Shown here: positions 26,886 to 40,078 of the stretch, in pieces
Layout of the letters: every line of letters starts with the position of its first letter
How positions within the stretch are numbered: the stretch's first letter is position 1
Assembly (NCBI GenBank): GCA_916613615.1
Contig: OU744725.1
Span: 7,732,708-7,796,707, forward strand
From: Steromphala cineraria
Lineage: Eukaryota > Mollusca > Gastropoda > Trochida > Trochidae
DNA: 64,000 nucleotides
Direction: 5' to 3'
The notes under the pieces: generated by a model
What the model saw: the letters and a program-made list of their open reading frames with translations, nothing else
Databases searched by the model: none
Told to the model about the DNA's origin: nothing
Program-made: the position numbers and the translations under genes

Positions 26886-26907
26886 CCCCCCCCCCCCCCC
26901 CCCCCCC
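26886..26907. repeat. Poly-C homopolymer, 22 bp
   Basis: Uninterrupted run of 22 C bases. Long C homopolymers are rare in animal genomes and error-prone in sequencing, so the exact length should be treated with caution. Confidence 0.9.
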
Positions 26908-26909
26908 AC

Positions 26910-29900
26910 TCCGTTCATGTGTAGACGTTACATAACTTCCAATGATTGACATCAATTACATCCCCACTTATTCCCACTTCCAAAACTACTTTCCTCTCGA
27001 CTAGTGTTTCTGGGACTCTAGTACACTAGGAGACAGTGATCTTGAAATTGAATTAAACTACTTTCCTCAAGAGCAACAATAATAAACCAGAGCCGTACCT
27101 TCACCAACCTGGTCGCCATCAAAACAAATAACCCTCTCATGTTGGAAAAACTGGCCACATGACCGAACTAACCCTCGTCATTAACTCAAAGCAGGGTTTG
27201 AACCCGAACCAAATGTCAGAGTAACCTGACACTTGCCCTGGCCGGAACACGATCGACACAGGCGCCCTCTGGAAACGTAAAGTGTTGTATTGGGGTGCAG
27301 TTTGGACTTTGTGTATTCTTCATAAAAGCTTGTGATAAGGAAACCTTCCTATTGTAAATGGCGACGGGCACTGAACTTATCTCCTCTGTGATAAATTCTT
27401 GCCTCAGATCGACAAACGTTTCCTTCTGTCGTTCTTCGCACTCTTTAACCAAAAAGGGGATAGGTGGACTTTTATACCCTTGTTATGAAATCTTTCTATT
27501 GGGAACTTTTTACTAAATTGATTAACCAAAATCTACTTTTTGTGTACTGTCTACTTTTCAAGAATCTGAAAAAGAGAACGCGTTTCAATGTGATCTTCTC
27601 TTTAATGAAGGTCAGGTTGACAGCAGTTCCGTTATGTCGACCGTCGCACTCTGTAACGTTGCGGGTTAGATTTGCTTGTAGATTTAGATTTCGCATATTC
27701 TTTTTGATATGTTGAGATATGGAGCGCTTTTCCTTATATTAGAAGCCAAGGTCTACTATTCATATACAACCTAATCTCAAGTTCGCCATTTACTCTCTCC
27801 GACTTAAATTCATGCTTAAGATTGAGAAAACTTTCGTTCCGTTGTTAAAAACGTTTCACATTTTATGCTTGCATCTGCATCAAGATGAAGGTAAAATGTG
27901 ATTAAATCGATTACTTTAAATTATGTTTTTCTTATTCAATCCCCGATTGCCCTCGGAGATGTACAGAGTGACTACCAATCATTAATCTCTTAACTGTTAT
28001 AGTTTACTGTTGGAACAGTTTGCTAATGATGTCACTATCTTCAGACATTAAATACTCTAAGATAGCTCGTCAAGTATCCCTAATCAAAGTCCTTAGTTGT
28101 AGTAGTCATTGATATGCGGTCTATTAAAGCATTCCTTCTTTAAATTCCATCTGATAGCCCGCACAAGACTTTATTATGGGAGCCGACAAGATCTCTGTCA
28201 ATGTGACTCTATCAGCAGATAGACAAACCTGTTATCATTCAGCTCTTTGAGAGAATACCGTGCTCCACTTCCAGGAATCGTCGATTCTTTGATCGTCTAA
28301 CCGTCTCTGACAATATCAGACAAATCTCGCATGCCGCGAGATCTCGCGAGACGGAACCCCTTGTCCAGTATGCATACCACGTGCTTGCAGACACTCATGT
28401 AAATTTCCCAAAATTTTCCCTGGTTAAGGGTCAATTGACGAAATTAAAACATTTTGAAAAGGTCTGGAATTTTGACCAAGACGGGTTTGTTTACAATGCG
28501 CAGTCAGTCCTGCGATGACCAGAGAGGTCAAGAGCATTGACCAACAGGTGTCAGCTCCCAGCCCACCTCGCTTATCTCCCTTGCTTGAACCGTTAACTAA
28601 CGGTATGTTTACATTCAAGACGATTATTATTTCTTATATTGTATTACTAGATAAGATATAGCATTTGAGGGCAAGGGGACTAACGTGATTATCATTCGGG
28701 TTCCATCGAGTTTAGTTATGGTTGTCAAACTATGAGCGCAGTTTTTTTATTTCTATTGAAATGAGGAATGAAAACCAAATAATCCAATTTGTTCGAAGGG
28801 CGTCACAATTTAAATAATCATCGCCGAATTAAAAATTTATTAGATAAAGGAATATGTCTCCCCACAAAATTCCTAGTAGTCAAAAACATCTATCAACGAG
28901 TTTAGATGTTAGCCGTGATATATAAATAATTATATTTGACATGCTTTCAAATTGACAATCGATTTTATTGTCTATTTCGTGGTTGGTTTGCACAGGTGTT
29001 AATCCTTATTGGGACACCACTGTCCAGTACTGGTCAAAACAGAGACAATTGAAGGGGGACATTGATAAATCAGTGATGGACATTGCCCCCATTCCCCCTC
29101 ACCGCACACCTGTAAAACCTTTAATAGCGCGTGCTTTATTCGAGTCGAGATAACTCCATCTTGTCAATGAAACGGAATGTTCACTTACTCGCGCAGGTCA
29201 CCGTGATCTCGCACTTAGCGAGACTTTATATGTGGGTGGCGGACGAAGGTCAAGGTCCCTAGGTCATGTGACCTGCGAAAAGGGACGTAGTATATTGACA
29301 ACTTACGTTAATCAACGTCTTAATGGTTTAAAATAAAAGTCAGAAAAGAACATTTCCATGTGTTGTGTTTGGGAATCAAAGGAGATAGCGATTATGAACA
29401 TATTCTGCCCTATTAGGTCGTCACAAATACACTTGACGATATACCATTACATAACATTAACATTAAGAAATCTTTAAAACTTTAAATGTATGTGCGCAAT
29501 ACTGAAATGTAATCATGTGAACCATACTAAGGGATAAAAATTGACAACATACGATGACTTTATTATATTATCGATTGGGTCGATAGTTCATGCGGAACGG
29601 ATAACTGTGTATTCAGCGGCGTCCGCCGTACACGTACACGTGTGTACGTCCGGGTTCTTAACGCGATATTCCATGAGCCATTTCACTCAAAGTCTTCAAA
29701 ATTGGTGTCAGACTACATATTGGGAATACGCATATACCAGTGGATTATGGTGACAATGACTTTACTCTCAAGGTCACTTCAGCACTTTAACCGCTTTTAA
29801 AACTCTTGTTAAAATAATAGGCCTAACTTATAAATTGTTGCACTTAAAGTCTTCATACAGACATAAACAGACCTTATGGAATGATATATACCAGATGTTT

Positions 29901-30719
29901 CATGGTCAACATAACTATATATTTTTATAAAAATCATGTTGTATGTATTGAGAGTATGCTGCCTACCATATCATTATACTTATATACTCAGTATAAGCAG
30001 AGACTCTATATACAGATATATAATCTCTCTGGTATAAGCGGCGGGGGACATTGCCATGTGAGGGGCAAACATATATTTGTATATATATATAACTAGCTAG
30101 TTCAATAATTTGTTTATTTTGGTTAATCATTCCATCTATTTTTCAACCATAATTTTGAAATAATTCTTTAAATAGTGGTTATGTATGTGGAAGCTGCCAG
30201 TCTGGCTGTATAACATAAAGGTAGTGACTAACATCCACCCAGGGCGGGACCATTAGCGCCAGTGTGTGATCCCGTAATTAGTAGAATACCTCCACAACAG
30301 CGATATCACCCCTGATTCTAGAAAGCCCTTAACTAGCTCTCCTTTATTCCGATAAGTTAAATTAATCCCCGGATTAACGTTTCAGTTGCCTGATGACGGT
30401 CTTTAAGAGTTGATGTTCAACATATTGAACTAAAAACTCGAGTAGATGAATGTATGGTGGCATTTTAATCCGGGAGTAATTCTCTGGGGTACAGGTAGCA
30501 GAGTGGGCGTGGGATATCCCAGAGTCGAACCCGACGGCCACGTTTGAAGGGGATGTGCCCAGTTTGTATTGACCTCTCTCTCACATAAAAGTTTGACCAC
30601 TGGGTCTCTGGGGCTAGAACACGGTAATAGAGAAGGACTAGCAATAGATGAATAAGAAATGCAATAACCATATACGGTTTCCTCGTTTAAGGCCTTGGTC
30701 AATCAGGCGCTCTCCACTC
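26910..30719. other. Non-coding, no gene seen
   Basis: No coding exon recognised. It contains a B-box-like GGTTCAAACCCTG on the minus strand at 27184-27196, a CGCGAGATCTCGCG palindrome overlapping TCTCGCGAGA at 28335-28351, a palindromic ACGTACAC/GTGTACGT near 29632-29650, and a minus-strand B-box-like GGGTTCGACTC near 30520-30530 that may belong to a decayed SINE. Confidence 0.5.
28335..28351. promoter_or_regulatory. TCTCGCGAGA motif in CpG-rich palindrome
   Basis: TCTCGCGAGA (28342-28351) matches the CpG-containing promoter motif bound by BANP in vertebrates. It overlaps a perfect 14-bp palindrome CGCGAGATCTCGCG at 28335-28348. In an AT-rich region this is unusual. Whether the motif functions in this organism is unknown. 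Confidence 0.25.
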
Positions 30720-31040
30720 AGACTGCCATTGAAGAGTAATCTGGGGGTACTGGGGGTAAGATATTTGGCCATCAACATGATCAAGGAGGTTAGATTGAAG
30801 CAAGAGCGGGGGCAATGCGTCCTTTAAGGGGGACGGGGCTTCTCTGTAAGGGGGGTTAAGGAAGTGCCCCCGCGGGATACTAGGGTCTGAAGTCGCAATT
30901 CAGTCAACAGACCTGACCCCCAGCTTGTTTCAATGAGCCCGGGGCATAGTAAGTGACCCCCAGGGAGCTCAATATTTACATGGGCTGAAGCATGGGGGTC
31001 ACCGTGTCTAAACGCTCCCCCGGGACCGGACTCGCTGGTC
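30720..31040. promoter_or_regulatory. G/C-rich island with nuclear-receptor-like half-sites
   Basis: A markedly GC-rich block with many G and C runs. TGACCCC occurs at about 30914 and 30954, and GGGGTCA at about 30995. The inverted repeat GTGACCCCCA (30953-30962) and TGGGGGTCAC (30993-31002) could fold. There is no coding frame of note. A distal regulatory element is one possibility. Confidence 0.3.
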
Positions 31041-31797
31041 GAAGCGGTAGACTGAACTCATCGTAATTTTAGTACACTTTTAAGAGGGAAATATTGTATT
31101 CTATTGTAAAGATTGTATCAGGAACATGTTTTACGTGATTTGAAGAAATCAACATAAACTAAATTTCTCATCTTATTTTCAATGTTCAACATCGAGTTAC
31201 AATCACATTTACCTGTTCGGATGTTGAGCAATTGCGTCCATGTGTCAAATTTCTCTACCTGGATTGACGATGAAGTGAATGTATAATATTGTCTTATATA
31301 TGTTTCGCTTGTTTGTAAGAACTGTAATGTGTTTTTGTGCAGTTGCATTTTCTTTGTAAAAATTACATATCAATATAATGTAGCTAGTCATCCTATATCC
31401 CGTTAACAAGTGTCACAACATTTTCTGTGGCCCTGAAAACCCTCTATCTGACCCTCGACACTTTATATTACTATACAGTATACTCAACCTCAAACATAAC
31501 CATAGGCCAATGTAAAGTTCCTATATCTGTTCATCGGCAGGATAATATTACAATAGGTGAGATGTACATTACAGTTAGGCGTGAAAGTCATGCATTACAT
31601 GATTAGTAGTTACATGAGGTAAGGAAAGGGAACCGGGGTTGTCATTGCATTGGAATAAACATTCAGCATATTCAGTAAAACAAACTCTCAACCCGGCCCT
31701 CAGTACCGTACAACCACCCGCAATACCCTATACCCGACAGTGCTCCAGGGCTGTACCCGGGTGGCTGATCATGAAGTGCTGGACCGGGTGGGAGGAG

Positions 31798-31816
31798 GTA
31801 AACAAGTAGGTAAACA
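31798..31816 (+). promoter_or_regulatory. Tandem forkhead-type motifs
   Basis: GTAAACA occurs at 31798-31804 and again at 31810-31816, 12 bp apart in the same orientation. Within 120 bp downstream are ACAATGG (SOX-like) and TAATTG (homeodomain-like). This is a motif reading only. Confidence 0.28.
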
Positions 31817-34800
31817 GATAGGTATGACAAGTGTATGTACAGGTAGGCGGGGCCACGTTAGTCAACACTCCAGGTATTGACACAATGGAGCTAATTGAGA
31901 GTTAAACCAATACACCTGAATTGGTCGACCTCGCCGGAGTATATTCAATGATAATTCTAACTCGAGTCAAAAGCTGGAGGGTGTGAAAAGCAACTCGACC
32001 CTTGTTATACATTCACCTTGACATTAGGAGTTCTAATTGCAAATTTTCACCTGGTGAACGTGAAGTATAAACATTAGTGGAAAGGTATGTTCCCTATACA
32101 CACACCTTTCCCTATACCTGTTGTAATTAAGATAACATCAAAGCAGACCGCTATTACAGTAAAGTAATGTAATACAAGTATCCATATACGTTTATCAATA
32201 GGTTTCGGAAATATTCTTTTTATATTGGCAATGTTGTGTTAAAATGTTGTTTGAATATATTTGAACCTGAAACTCCTACTTGTTGCCAGGGTGTATAACC
32301 TTTTATCGTAAGAAGAAAGAATGACATCCAATGACACAGTGACATCGCGTGTTGAGAAACACATGTATTGGGAGAGAAGCTTAGACTATATTGCCGCTAT
32401 ATAAACCGCTTCATGTATGACACATTCGTGGTAACAAATTTATTCGAATATCTGAAAATACTCTCTAATCACATGGCTGACGCCAAAAGATAAATAAAGG
32501 GTTCAGATGTGAATATGTGATGTTGTGTCGGTGTCACATGAAAGGTTGTGAGATGTTGCCACTGACACTAAGCTGAAGCAAACCAGATTGTCGCTCTAAT
32601 CCAGTTCCACAAGACAAAGTCAACAAATCCTTTGACTTGCCTAATCAGTGTCAGCTCTGTCTTGTATAAAGCCTCTCCAGTCGTCACTGGGATGGAAGAC
32701 TAGTTACAGATAAGCACCATGCTGAAATTGCTTTCTGAAGTTCCAATAAAGCCATACTCCAACGCATCACATAGTGCCAAACCGGTCATCAATGGTCTTT
32801 TCAGGCTCAAATTACGGCCAGCAATGGTCAATCTGAAGCTTAAATGTGTTCTTTGAGTGTGTCGTAAAACTTCCTCTTTTTGTTTACCATCACGTCATTG
32901 TCTGACGATGGCGTAACGGGAAGACCCGGGGCAATGACGCCGTCGGCTTAGACGCGGTCCCGTTTGTGTGCAATGTTGTTCCACAACCCTCCACGCCTTC
33001 TGAATATCCCATTAGCCCGTTAAAAAGATCGGCTCGCTCATCCCTAGTGAAAACTCAATCAAATTAGTAGACGGTAGCCTCCCCAACCCAATAAACAGCA
33101 TCCGTTTTGTACCTGTTACAATCAACTCCAGATGTGCAGTGTCGTAATGTCCAGTGATGGCCGGCCTCTGCTTGACCTCTCCGCACCCTCAGTCTCTTTT
33201 TTATTTCCTCCATCTCTCCCCTGCTATTTGCTTTACTAAATATCCCATCCTCTTCCCTAAGCAGCCCCTACTCCCAATCCCTTTACCCATATATCCTTTC
33301 AGTGGCGTTCAGTACGTATATTGATACGGTTAATCTGCCCCCAAATATGCTGGATACTTTCAGGATCATGATCAAGAAAATGAGATAACCTAGAATCACT
33401 GTATGTACAGTGAAAATTTTTCTCAGAATTTGGTTAATATTTCTTACTCAATTCTTGAATCTCAGAAATTTATCAATCATAGACTATTATGAAATAGGAT
33501 GGAATATCAGGGTAACTAGAATATCATTCAAATTTCTTCAGAAATATGTAATAATTTTTATTCAAAGAGTATAGTTTCTGAGATCTGGATGAAAATATCA
33601 GAAAATATATAGCCTTCTCTTCACCGGCAATACTCAATTTGTTATAGAATATCTCCGAAATATTCTATACATCTCTCCAAGTGATGGACCCTCTGAACTC
33701 CCTCTAATTGGGCCCAACCTCAGTCTGACCCTGTTGCTTTACCCCCTACCTCTCTGTTACGTAGAGTCCGGGGATCGGGTTCATCTTGAGATCAGCTCAT
33801 CCTCTTTGATATCTGTGGGAATTCTCCATGATACCACTGGATGAGACAATTATAGCAAACTTGTTTTTGGTTTTCCCGAGGCTTGGGGGATTTAAGATTC
33901 ATTTGGGAATGTTGACGTTAGAATTTACACAGCTTTTATTTCTCGGTTTATGATTGAGATAATAACCTGGAGCGTTGTCTTTCGGAGAAATGTTGTTACG
34001 TAAGAGAAACAAAATTCAACAGTAATTCTTTACGGCTGGAAATACCTGACGTTTAGGCGTACCCCTTCTTCAAGTATAACTCAAAACGTTATGTTTCTTC
34101 ATGAAATACGCTGATAGTTATGAAGAAAATATATCTTTCCTTTAACTTTATCGTTTTAAATTATGTAGCTTCTATCTAAGAAAATGTTAATCATCATCAT
34201 CATTTCGTTATTGAAATCGACCAAAGAATTTATCAAACGAAAGAAAATGTTACAACACGGCATATGCATAATGTAGATTATGCTCATGGTGATCGATGAT
34301 AAGACAGCCATTGTAAATTGACACACAATAACTGCGTGACATTTTAAGAAGTACGTTTTACATGTCTTTCTCTTGTATAACACTTTAATCTGCCAAACAA
34401 CAGCAGTCTGTGCTCCGAACAAGCAGACCAAGTGACACACATATGTATGTCACTAATCATAAGTAAGTAAATCTATGGATTAGGATTTACATGTAAATAA
34501 TCCAAACTGGCCAGGTGGGAAAACATATCTACCTGACACTTACCCATTACATAGGTAAAACATAGACTCTATAGGAGTGGTCAGTTGACACTCTGACTCA
34601 ACGGTCATTTCGTACATTGTGAGGGGTGTGACTTACATATATTCCCTTGAAACAAATCTATCAGTATGATTAAATTTTAATGGTAATATCATTTATGGAA
34701 TATAATTAAAAAGACGTCCTCGAACTAGCCTTGTAAGCGTTTCTAGAAATCAAAAAGCTCTTTTATTTTGGCTCCAGGGTCTGAATGACAGATGCTTGCC

Positions 34801-37038
34801 ACTTCATAACAAACCTCCTCGTAAGATAATTACTCGTTATCGTTTCTAAAAACAAATATGTAAGCGAATGACGATGACAATTTCCCCATGGTACTCGATA
34901 TGATAGGTTGATTATTTTCAGAATGCAGTCAGATAGTGAACTAAAAGAACTAAGTCAGATGTTCGCAGATAAACAAGAATCAAAAATAAAAGTAAAGTTC
35001 TCTAGATATACGACACGAGATTGGATGTGAACCTTTTATGACACGATGATGTCAGTTGATGAAACGCATGTCAGAAGTAGAAGGTTAACATAACGTATTT
35101 GGTATTTATTATTACTCTGGTATGCAAGGTGACATAAAAGCGTTATAAAAGTAAAGCTCTACAAAGCGGAGAGAGGTCTGGTACAAGGGGTAGTGACCAG
35201 GGTCAATCGGCGCTCCTGTCCAGCATAAACTCTCCCATAATGAGCAGAAGTATGCCTCAAGTCTTCAGAGTACGTTCCTTATGTTCACTCATATAGAGAT
35301 ATCGTGAGTGTGGTTGCTGTTCATGAATAGTTTATACAAGGAAACCAAGAATTTTTTTTAAAAAAAAACGTTACAAAATGAGTTTGCGATCTCTAAATTA
35401 TTCCTCGAATCTCGAAGTTCGTTTCTTATATTGCCTTGTATTCCTAAGCAGTCAGAAATATTCCAAAAATTCGTTTCTGGCGCTCACTGTTTCGTGTTTG
35501 AAAATTATCTTGAAGTTGGTGATCTGAGGAAGACAAGGCATTATTAGTTGAACTGCTTACCTATTTACAGTAGCATCGTTTCAGAATAGTATTGAGACTG
35601 ACCTCAATCTATTGATTATACTAGAGCGAGAGGAGAGATAAGATCTATTTTACCAAGGAATACTAAACAATAATCTTTCAATGAAGAGTAAAATGATACA
35701 ATTTCAGGTGATGACACGCTCAGAGACTAAGGTCTATATAAAGAGTTCGATGTTTGAACATTTATGTAAGAGGGGGTTAAAATTCAAATAGGAGACTGTT
35801 CCAGATGATTTCCCGATTATTCAATGATGGATAAAGGATTTATTGGATTAGAGACGTCAAAGGAAAGTCTTCAATTAGTATCTCTAAAGGGCAAGGCAAC
35901 AAAACTCTCCTACAGATTCGCCATGTTTAAAACGCCCTCTAGCGGCAGTTACGAGATACCTATGTAACCGCCATGACAGGAAACTAAACAGAAAGTTAAT
36001 CACTGAATTTACAGTGATCAAACGCGATTAAGTCGTATTGTTATGGCTGGAGAGGTTAACCCTGCTAATCACCTCAATTCAAGTTCTTGACGCATCATTC
36101 GGAACAGCGGGGTACGAGTTATGTCACCTCGGATTTGATTAAATGGTACAGCACCACGACCACTGTTTTCCTTAGTGTGGGAACGGGCGGCCATGCTTTT
36201 AACGGGGGATAACTCTTGATTGATCCGCTGATAACTGGGTAATTAGTTTAATAAGGAAACAGAGGATTGTTGTGGTCAGTGGCTGGACTGTTGAGGCAGA
36301 AGAACGTGACGCAACAACTTGATGGATGGAAACGCTAGCTATCTGGTCAAATTAGGCGTGAGCGATTCGTCCGTGAGAACCCAATAGACATAAAATAGCC
36401 TCCATATATTGACATAAATATACAGAATTAAATGGAAAACTGTTGAATAAAAACTAAAGTATGACAAGGTTTCAAATCAAAGTTTCAATTATGGATCATT
36501 ATGAACAATTATGAACATTCCGAGAAGGATGCTTTGGTTCTGGCAAGGGTTGGATATGATGATAAAAATAATACGTTACACTCCAAAATGTTAAGTTTTA
36601 TATTTACATTTGTATAGTATTACAAGGAAAAATAATATATTATTAGGAGAAAGAACATGTTGAGGAGTTCAATGTTTACAGATGATAAATATTACTGTGA
36701 AATGGATGCATAATGACTTCCCTGTAGGCCCTATATACAATACACATAAAGTTTGATAGACAACAAATAATGTTGTTGATGCTTTTATCAATTTAATTGT
36801 GGATATATAGAGCTTAAAGGGACCCGCCGTCCCCAACACAAATGGCCTTCGGCCCGTGTTGAGAAGCCTGCTCATTATTGAGCTGAGCTACGCTTTACCG
36901 CTGAGATGGGGAGAAGAGAGCGGTTTAGGGTTCGCTTTTCTTTAGGGGAATCCCCTCGTTAATCATGCGCGCTGATTGGTTAATAATACATCCACTACTT
37001 TTGACATATATTGTATTGGGCGAGACTGTAAAAAATAA

Positions 37039-37064
37039 TATCTCTCTCTATATATATATATATA
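37039..37064. repeat. (CT)n-(TA)n microsatellite
   Basis: TATCTCTCTC runs directly into about nine TA units. Confidence 0.9.
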
Positions 37065-38652
37065 ACGTTTTAGTTTCGTAAGAGTATTTTAATTTTAATA
37101 TCCAAACGAATGCGCTTGCCAAGACATTGTAAGTTTTCAAGTTTCGCTTATGACTGGAGTATTGACAAAGCGTCATGAAACTTACTCAGTGAAACAATGC
37201 TAAGGATTTTCTAATTCTGATTTTCATACAATCTCAATTGATGTCTGAATCACATGACAACGGTAAAGTGTTTTTAAAAGGAAATTGTATACAAACAGTA
37301 TTGTCTGTATATCATGAACGCCTTCTAGCTTGTTTATTTAGAGTCCTCTTTGTTTAAATCACCACAAAATGTTATATATCTGTTTATATCGGAGTGGTAT
37401 AACCATTATAAAAAACCGCTCCAAAAACAAGATAAGGAACATGTCATGGTTTATTTACAAAATATGTGTATTTGGCTATTGTTTGTTTAATAATTTCAAA
37501 TTAGGAAATAAACATGTTTCAATTTAGTTAAATTTATAAAACACTTAATTTTATCAACAAATTGTGATACAAATGTTTTTGAAAAGTTTGTTTAAAAAGT
37601 TATCAAATTGAAGAATAATTTCTGTCTAGTGTAAAATATGAAGATAATCAATCATTAAACAAACAAAAATTCTAAAAAAATACCATTCAACTTCATTGGA
37701 TAGTTTATACTAAGAAAGGACACGGGAATTTTCTATTAAGCTACGTATACTATTTGCTACAAATGATTGGCGAAACCTGCGTCTATACGGTAGTGAAGAG
37801 TAACAGTGTGGGTTAAATCGTTTTTCAATTAATTTGGTTTCATCTAACTGATGCCGTAGACAACTTCAAAATGAGGCATACAAAATAATTAACATTTGAA
37901 AACCTACATGTAAACATTTAAACGGATCCCTTAGCTTTTGAATTTTCACAATTTCTTGTGTTTGTGTTCAGATTTATGAATCGTGAATAAGAGTGGATAC
38001 TCAAATAAGCGTTGTACAGCCCGTTCGCCAATTGTTTGTGTTTATTGTTTTAAAAAAAAACAATGTTTAAACCAATCACTTTATAAAAACGTTGCTGCTC
38101 ATAATAACTGCCGTGACATCTAATAGATAGGAAAGATAAGAGGTTTGGAAATTGAAACAAGTTTGTCATCTATTCATTTTGTTTTGTGATTTTTCATGGT
38201 TAAATAACATCGTTTTGAATGTGTGTGATACACTGAACAGCCTGAAATAACACTTGATATAACGGGGAACTGTCATTTGATGTTGTGTATTATGGAGCCG
38301 GATGTAACAGATAACAGGTGTGAGACGTCAGTTTATTGACGTCCAGTGACTCTAGTCATGTGTCGTAACAGGTCATATAACTGCCGGGTCACTGTTTGAT
38401 GGCGCCATCCTGTCTGGTTGAGTGGACGATGGATACACATACAAGACATATACAAGACAATTGCCGCCAATTAAACGTTATTTCAATCCCCGACAGGATG
38501 TCTAGCTTTCAAAACCAAATGAGGCTGTAGAACATTATATCTGACTAATGAAAATCAGTAGGTGAACGTTTCATCGTCCGCAACAAATTTCCATTATTGA
38601 TCACTTCTTATATGGTTCTTATTTACGATCTACAGAATACAAAATTAAATAG

Positions 38653-39045
38653 AAAAAAATATCTCAACTTTACAAGCTGCAGCGAATATTGGATGTGGTA
38701 ACAACGTGGTGTTCTAAATGGCGTCTGAATGTAATCAAGAGAAAACGAAGATAATCCATCGCCTACGATGTGGAAGCCTCCCCTTATACGTAGAGACAGG
38801 ACGACACTGCAGACCCCCCACCCCATTAGAGAGTAGAATTTGTCGATTTTGTCAAAATGTTGAAACAGAAGTTCATTTTATTTCAGAATGCCACTTTTAC
38901 AATGATCAAAGAAGCAATTTTAATTTAGATTGTTATAATGCAACGGGGCCTTAGGACCTATTTATCGGAAAACAGCCCAAAACGCATTAAATGTATCAGT
39001 ACAACAATAAGGAATATGTTTTTTAGAAGGCAATTATTTTTATAA
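38653..39045 (+). pseudogene. Broken LINE ORF2: reverse transcriptase remnant plus zinc-binding tail
   Basis: This is a non-LTR retrotransposon ORF2 relic. From 38677, frame 1 reads LQRILDVVTTWCSKWRLNV, the segment of the reverse transcriptase domain usually followed by NxxKTKxxHF. At 38733 a one-base loss moves the match to another frame, NQEKTKIIH. Near 38760 the sequence jumps to RLRCGSLPLYVETGR, near the protein's C-terminus, so hundreds of codons are missing. A zinc-binding motif C-X2-C-X7-H-X4-C follows (within RICRFCQNVETEVHFISEC), as in the zf-RVT tail of such elements. A stop at 38952 and another frame change precede the true tail, which ends FFRRQLFL-stop at 39045. It is nonfunctional. 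The 5' limit is uncertain; an in-frame stop lies at 38650. Confidence 0.85.
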
Positions 39046-39276
39046 CTCTTACATGTATTTACTTATTTATCTATTTTTTTTTAAATTTTAAGCCTGTATT
39101 ATCGCTACTTTTACATACCTATATTTACGAATATATTGTACACTGTTTTATCTTGTAAAGTGTCTCATAAGCCAAAAATTAGCTGGTTGTTAAATATATA
39201 TTATGTCTTTTAATCATGCTTTTTACAATGTTTATTTAACTTGTGACACTATAATAAACTATATCTGTCTGTCTGT
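39046..39276 (+). mobile_element. LINE 3' untranslated region with (TCTG)n tail
   Basis: This follows directly from the ORF2 remnant. It contains TGTCTCATAAGCC, then GTGACACT, a poly(A)-type signal AATAAA at 39253-39258, and ends in a short CTGT repeat rather than poly(A). GTGACACT-n-AATAAA also appears, reverse-complemented, at about 51000 and 54170, so it defines a family 3' end. Confidence 0.8.
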
Positions 39277-40056
39277 GTTATCGATAACGTATTGGTGACA
39301 AATAACCAAATCGTAATCGATGCTTTTTCAAATTACATGACTGTCCCTCATTTAGATAATGATTATCTAAACTTCGGTATATGTGCGATGACTGCGCACC
39401 CGAAGGAGACATCTATTTTGCTGGACTACCCTTCATTATCCTCACATTATCGTGAATATTATCATATTTTGGAAACTACGTATAACTGATATTTCTTACG
39501 CAGTTTGAAACAGCACACTGTTTAATAAACGAATTGGTATATAATAGATTACATTTATTTTTAAAAATAATAATGTTAATTATTAATTATATGTCAAAGA
39601 ATATGTTCTTGCGGTTGCATGTCTATTGTTACAGGACATTTGAAAGACAACACATTTTTATTTTATTTGTTTTATATTTTAATAATTGAAATGGAAATTA
39701 ATTATAAATTTCCAATTGAAAACAGTTATTCAATACAAGAAAATGTGTTGTAATGATGATTTAATAATGTTATGACATATGCAAAAGCTATTCTATTCAG
39801 AATTTGTAGATGCATTAATTTGTTACCAAAACAACTCACTGTCACAGTGAGATAACTCAATCAATCATGATATATTAAAGCCGCATTATAGCGGTTTAAA
39901 CAATGTATTTGATTAAACAAACAATTCAATCAGAGAAACCGAAGAGTTTACGTAAACCGGTTCTCTGTCACAGTCAAGCTCCGTACAGCGATGAACAATC
40001 AACACTGCTGCGGAGCTTAGGAGAGACTCGGCGCACGGTAGCGGGCTACTAATTAA

Positions 40057-40078
40057 TAAATGTGATGCATCACATTTA
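40057..40078. promoter_or_regulatory. 22-bp perfect palindrome
   Basis: TAAATGTGATG and CATCACATTTA are exact inverted copies with no spacer. TAATTAAT lies just upstream. It could be a dimeric transcription-factor site or a small cruciform. Confidence 0.35.

Larger units (their letters stand above)
31041..38652. other. Non-coding, no gene seen
   Basis: AT-rich stretch with no domain-bearing reading frame. Points of note are a tandem forkhead motif pair at 31798-31816, CRE-type inverted sites GACGTCA/TGACGTC at 38324-38343, a (CT)/(TA) tract at 37039-37064, and a GC-rich patch at 32880-33010. A minus-strand A-box-like CTCAGCGGTAAAGCG near 36885-36900 hints at a decayed SINE. Confidence 0.5.

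Noticed and set aside
27184..27196. Minus-strand GGTTCAAACCCTG as a tRNA or SINE
   Set aside because: The B-box-like sequence stands alone. No A-box, tail or duplication was found.
27859..27902. Hairpin CACATTTTA/TAAAATGTG as a microRNA precursor
   Set aside because: The stem is about 9 bp plus a 4-bp inner stem in 44 bases, too short for a normal pre-microRNA, and no known microRNA sequence is recognised.
30489..30600. Minus-strand SINE with GGGTTCGACTC
   Set aside because: The B-box is acceptable, but the A-box candidate (CCCAGTGGTCAAAC) is poorly matched and placed, and no ends could be defined. It is noted only within the surrounding region.
35719..35740. AGAGACTAAGGTCTA as a sixth, minus-strand TSD9 copy
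   Set aside because: It resembles the reversed TSD9 start, but no GGCTCC core, end motif or flanking duplication follows.
38623..38826. Minus-strand frame opposite the LINE remnant
   Set aside because: It is antisense to the recognisable reverse transcriptase and zinc-binding segments and is a shadow of them.
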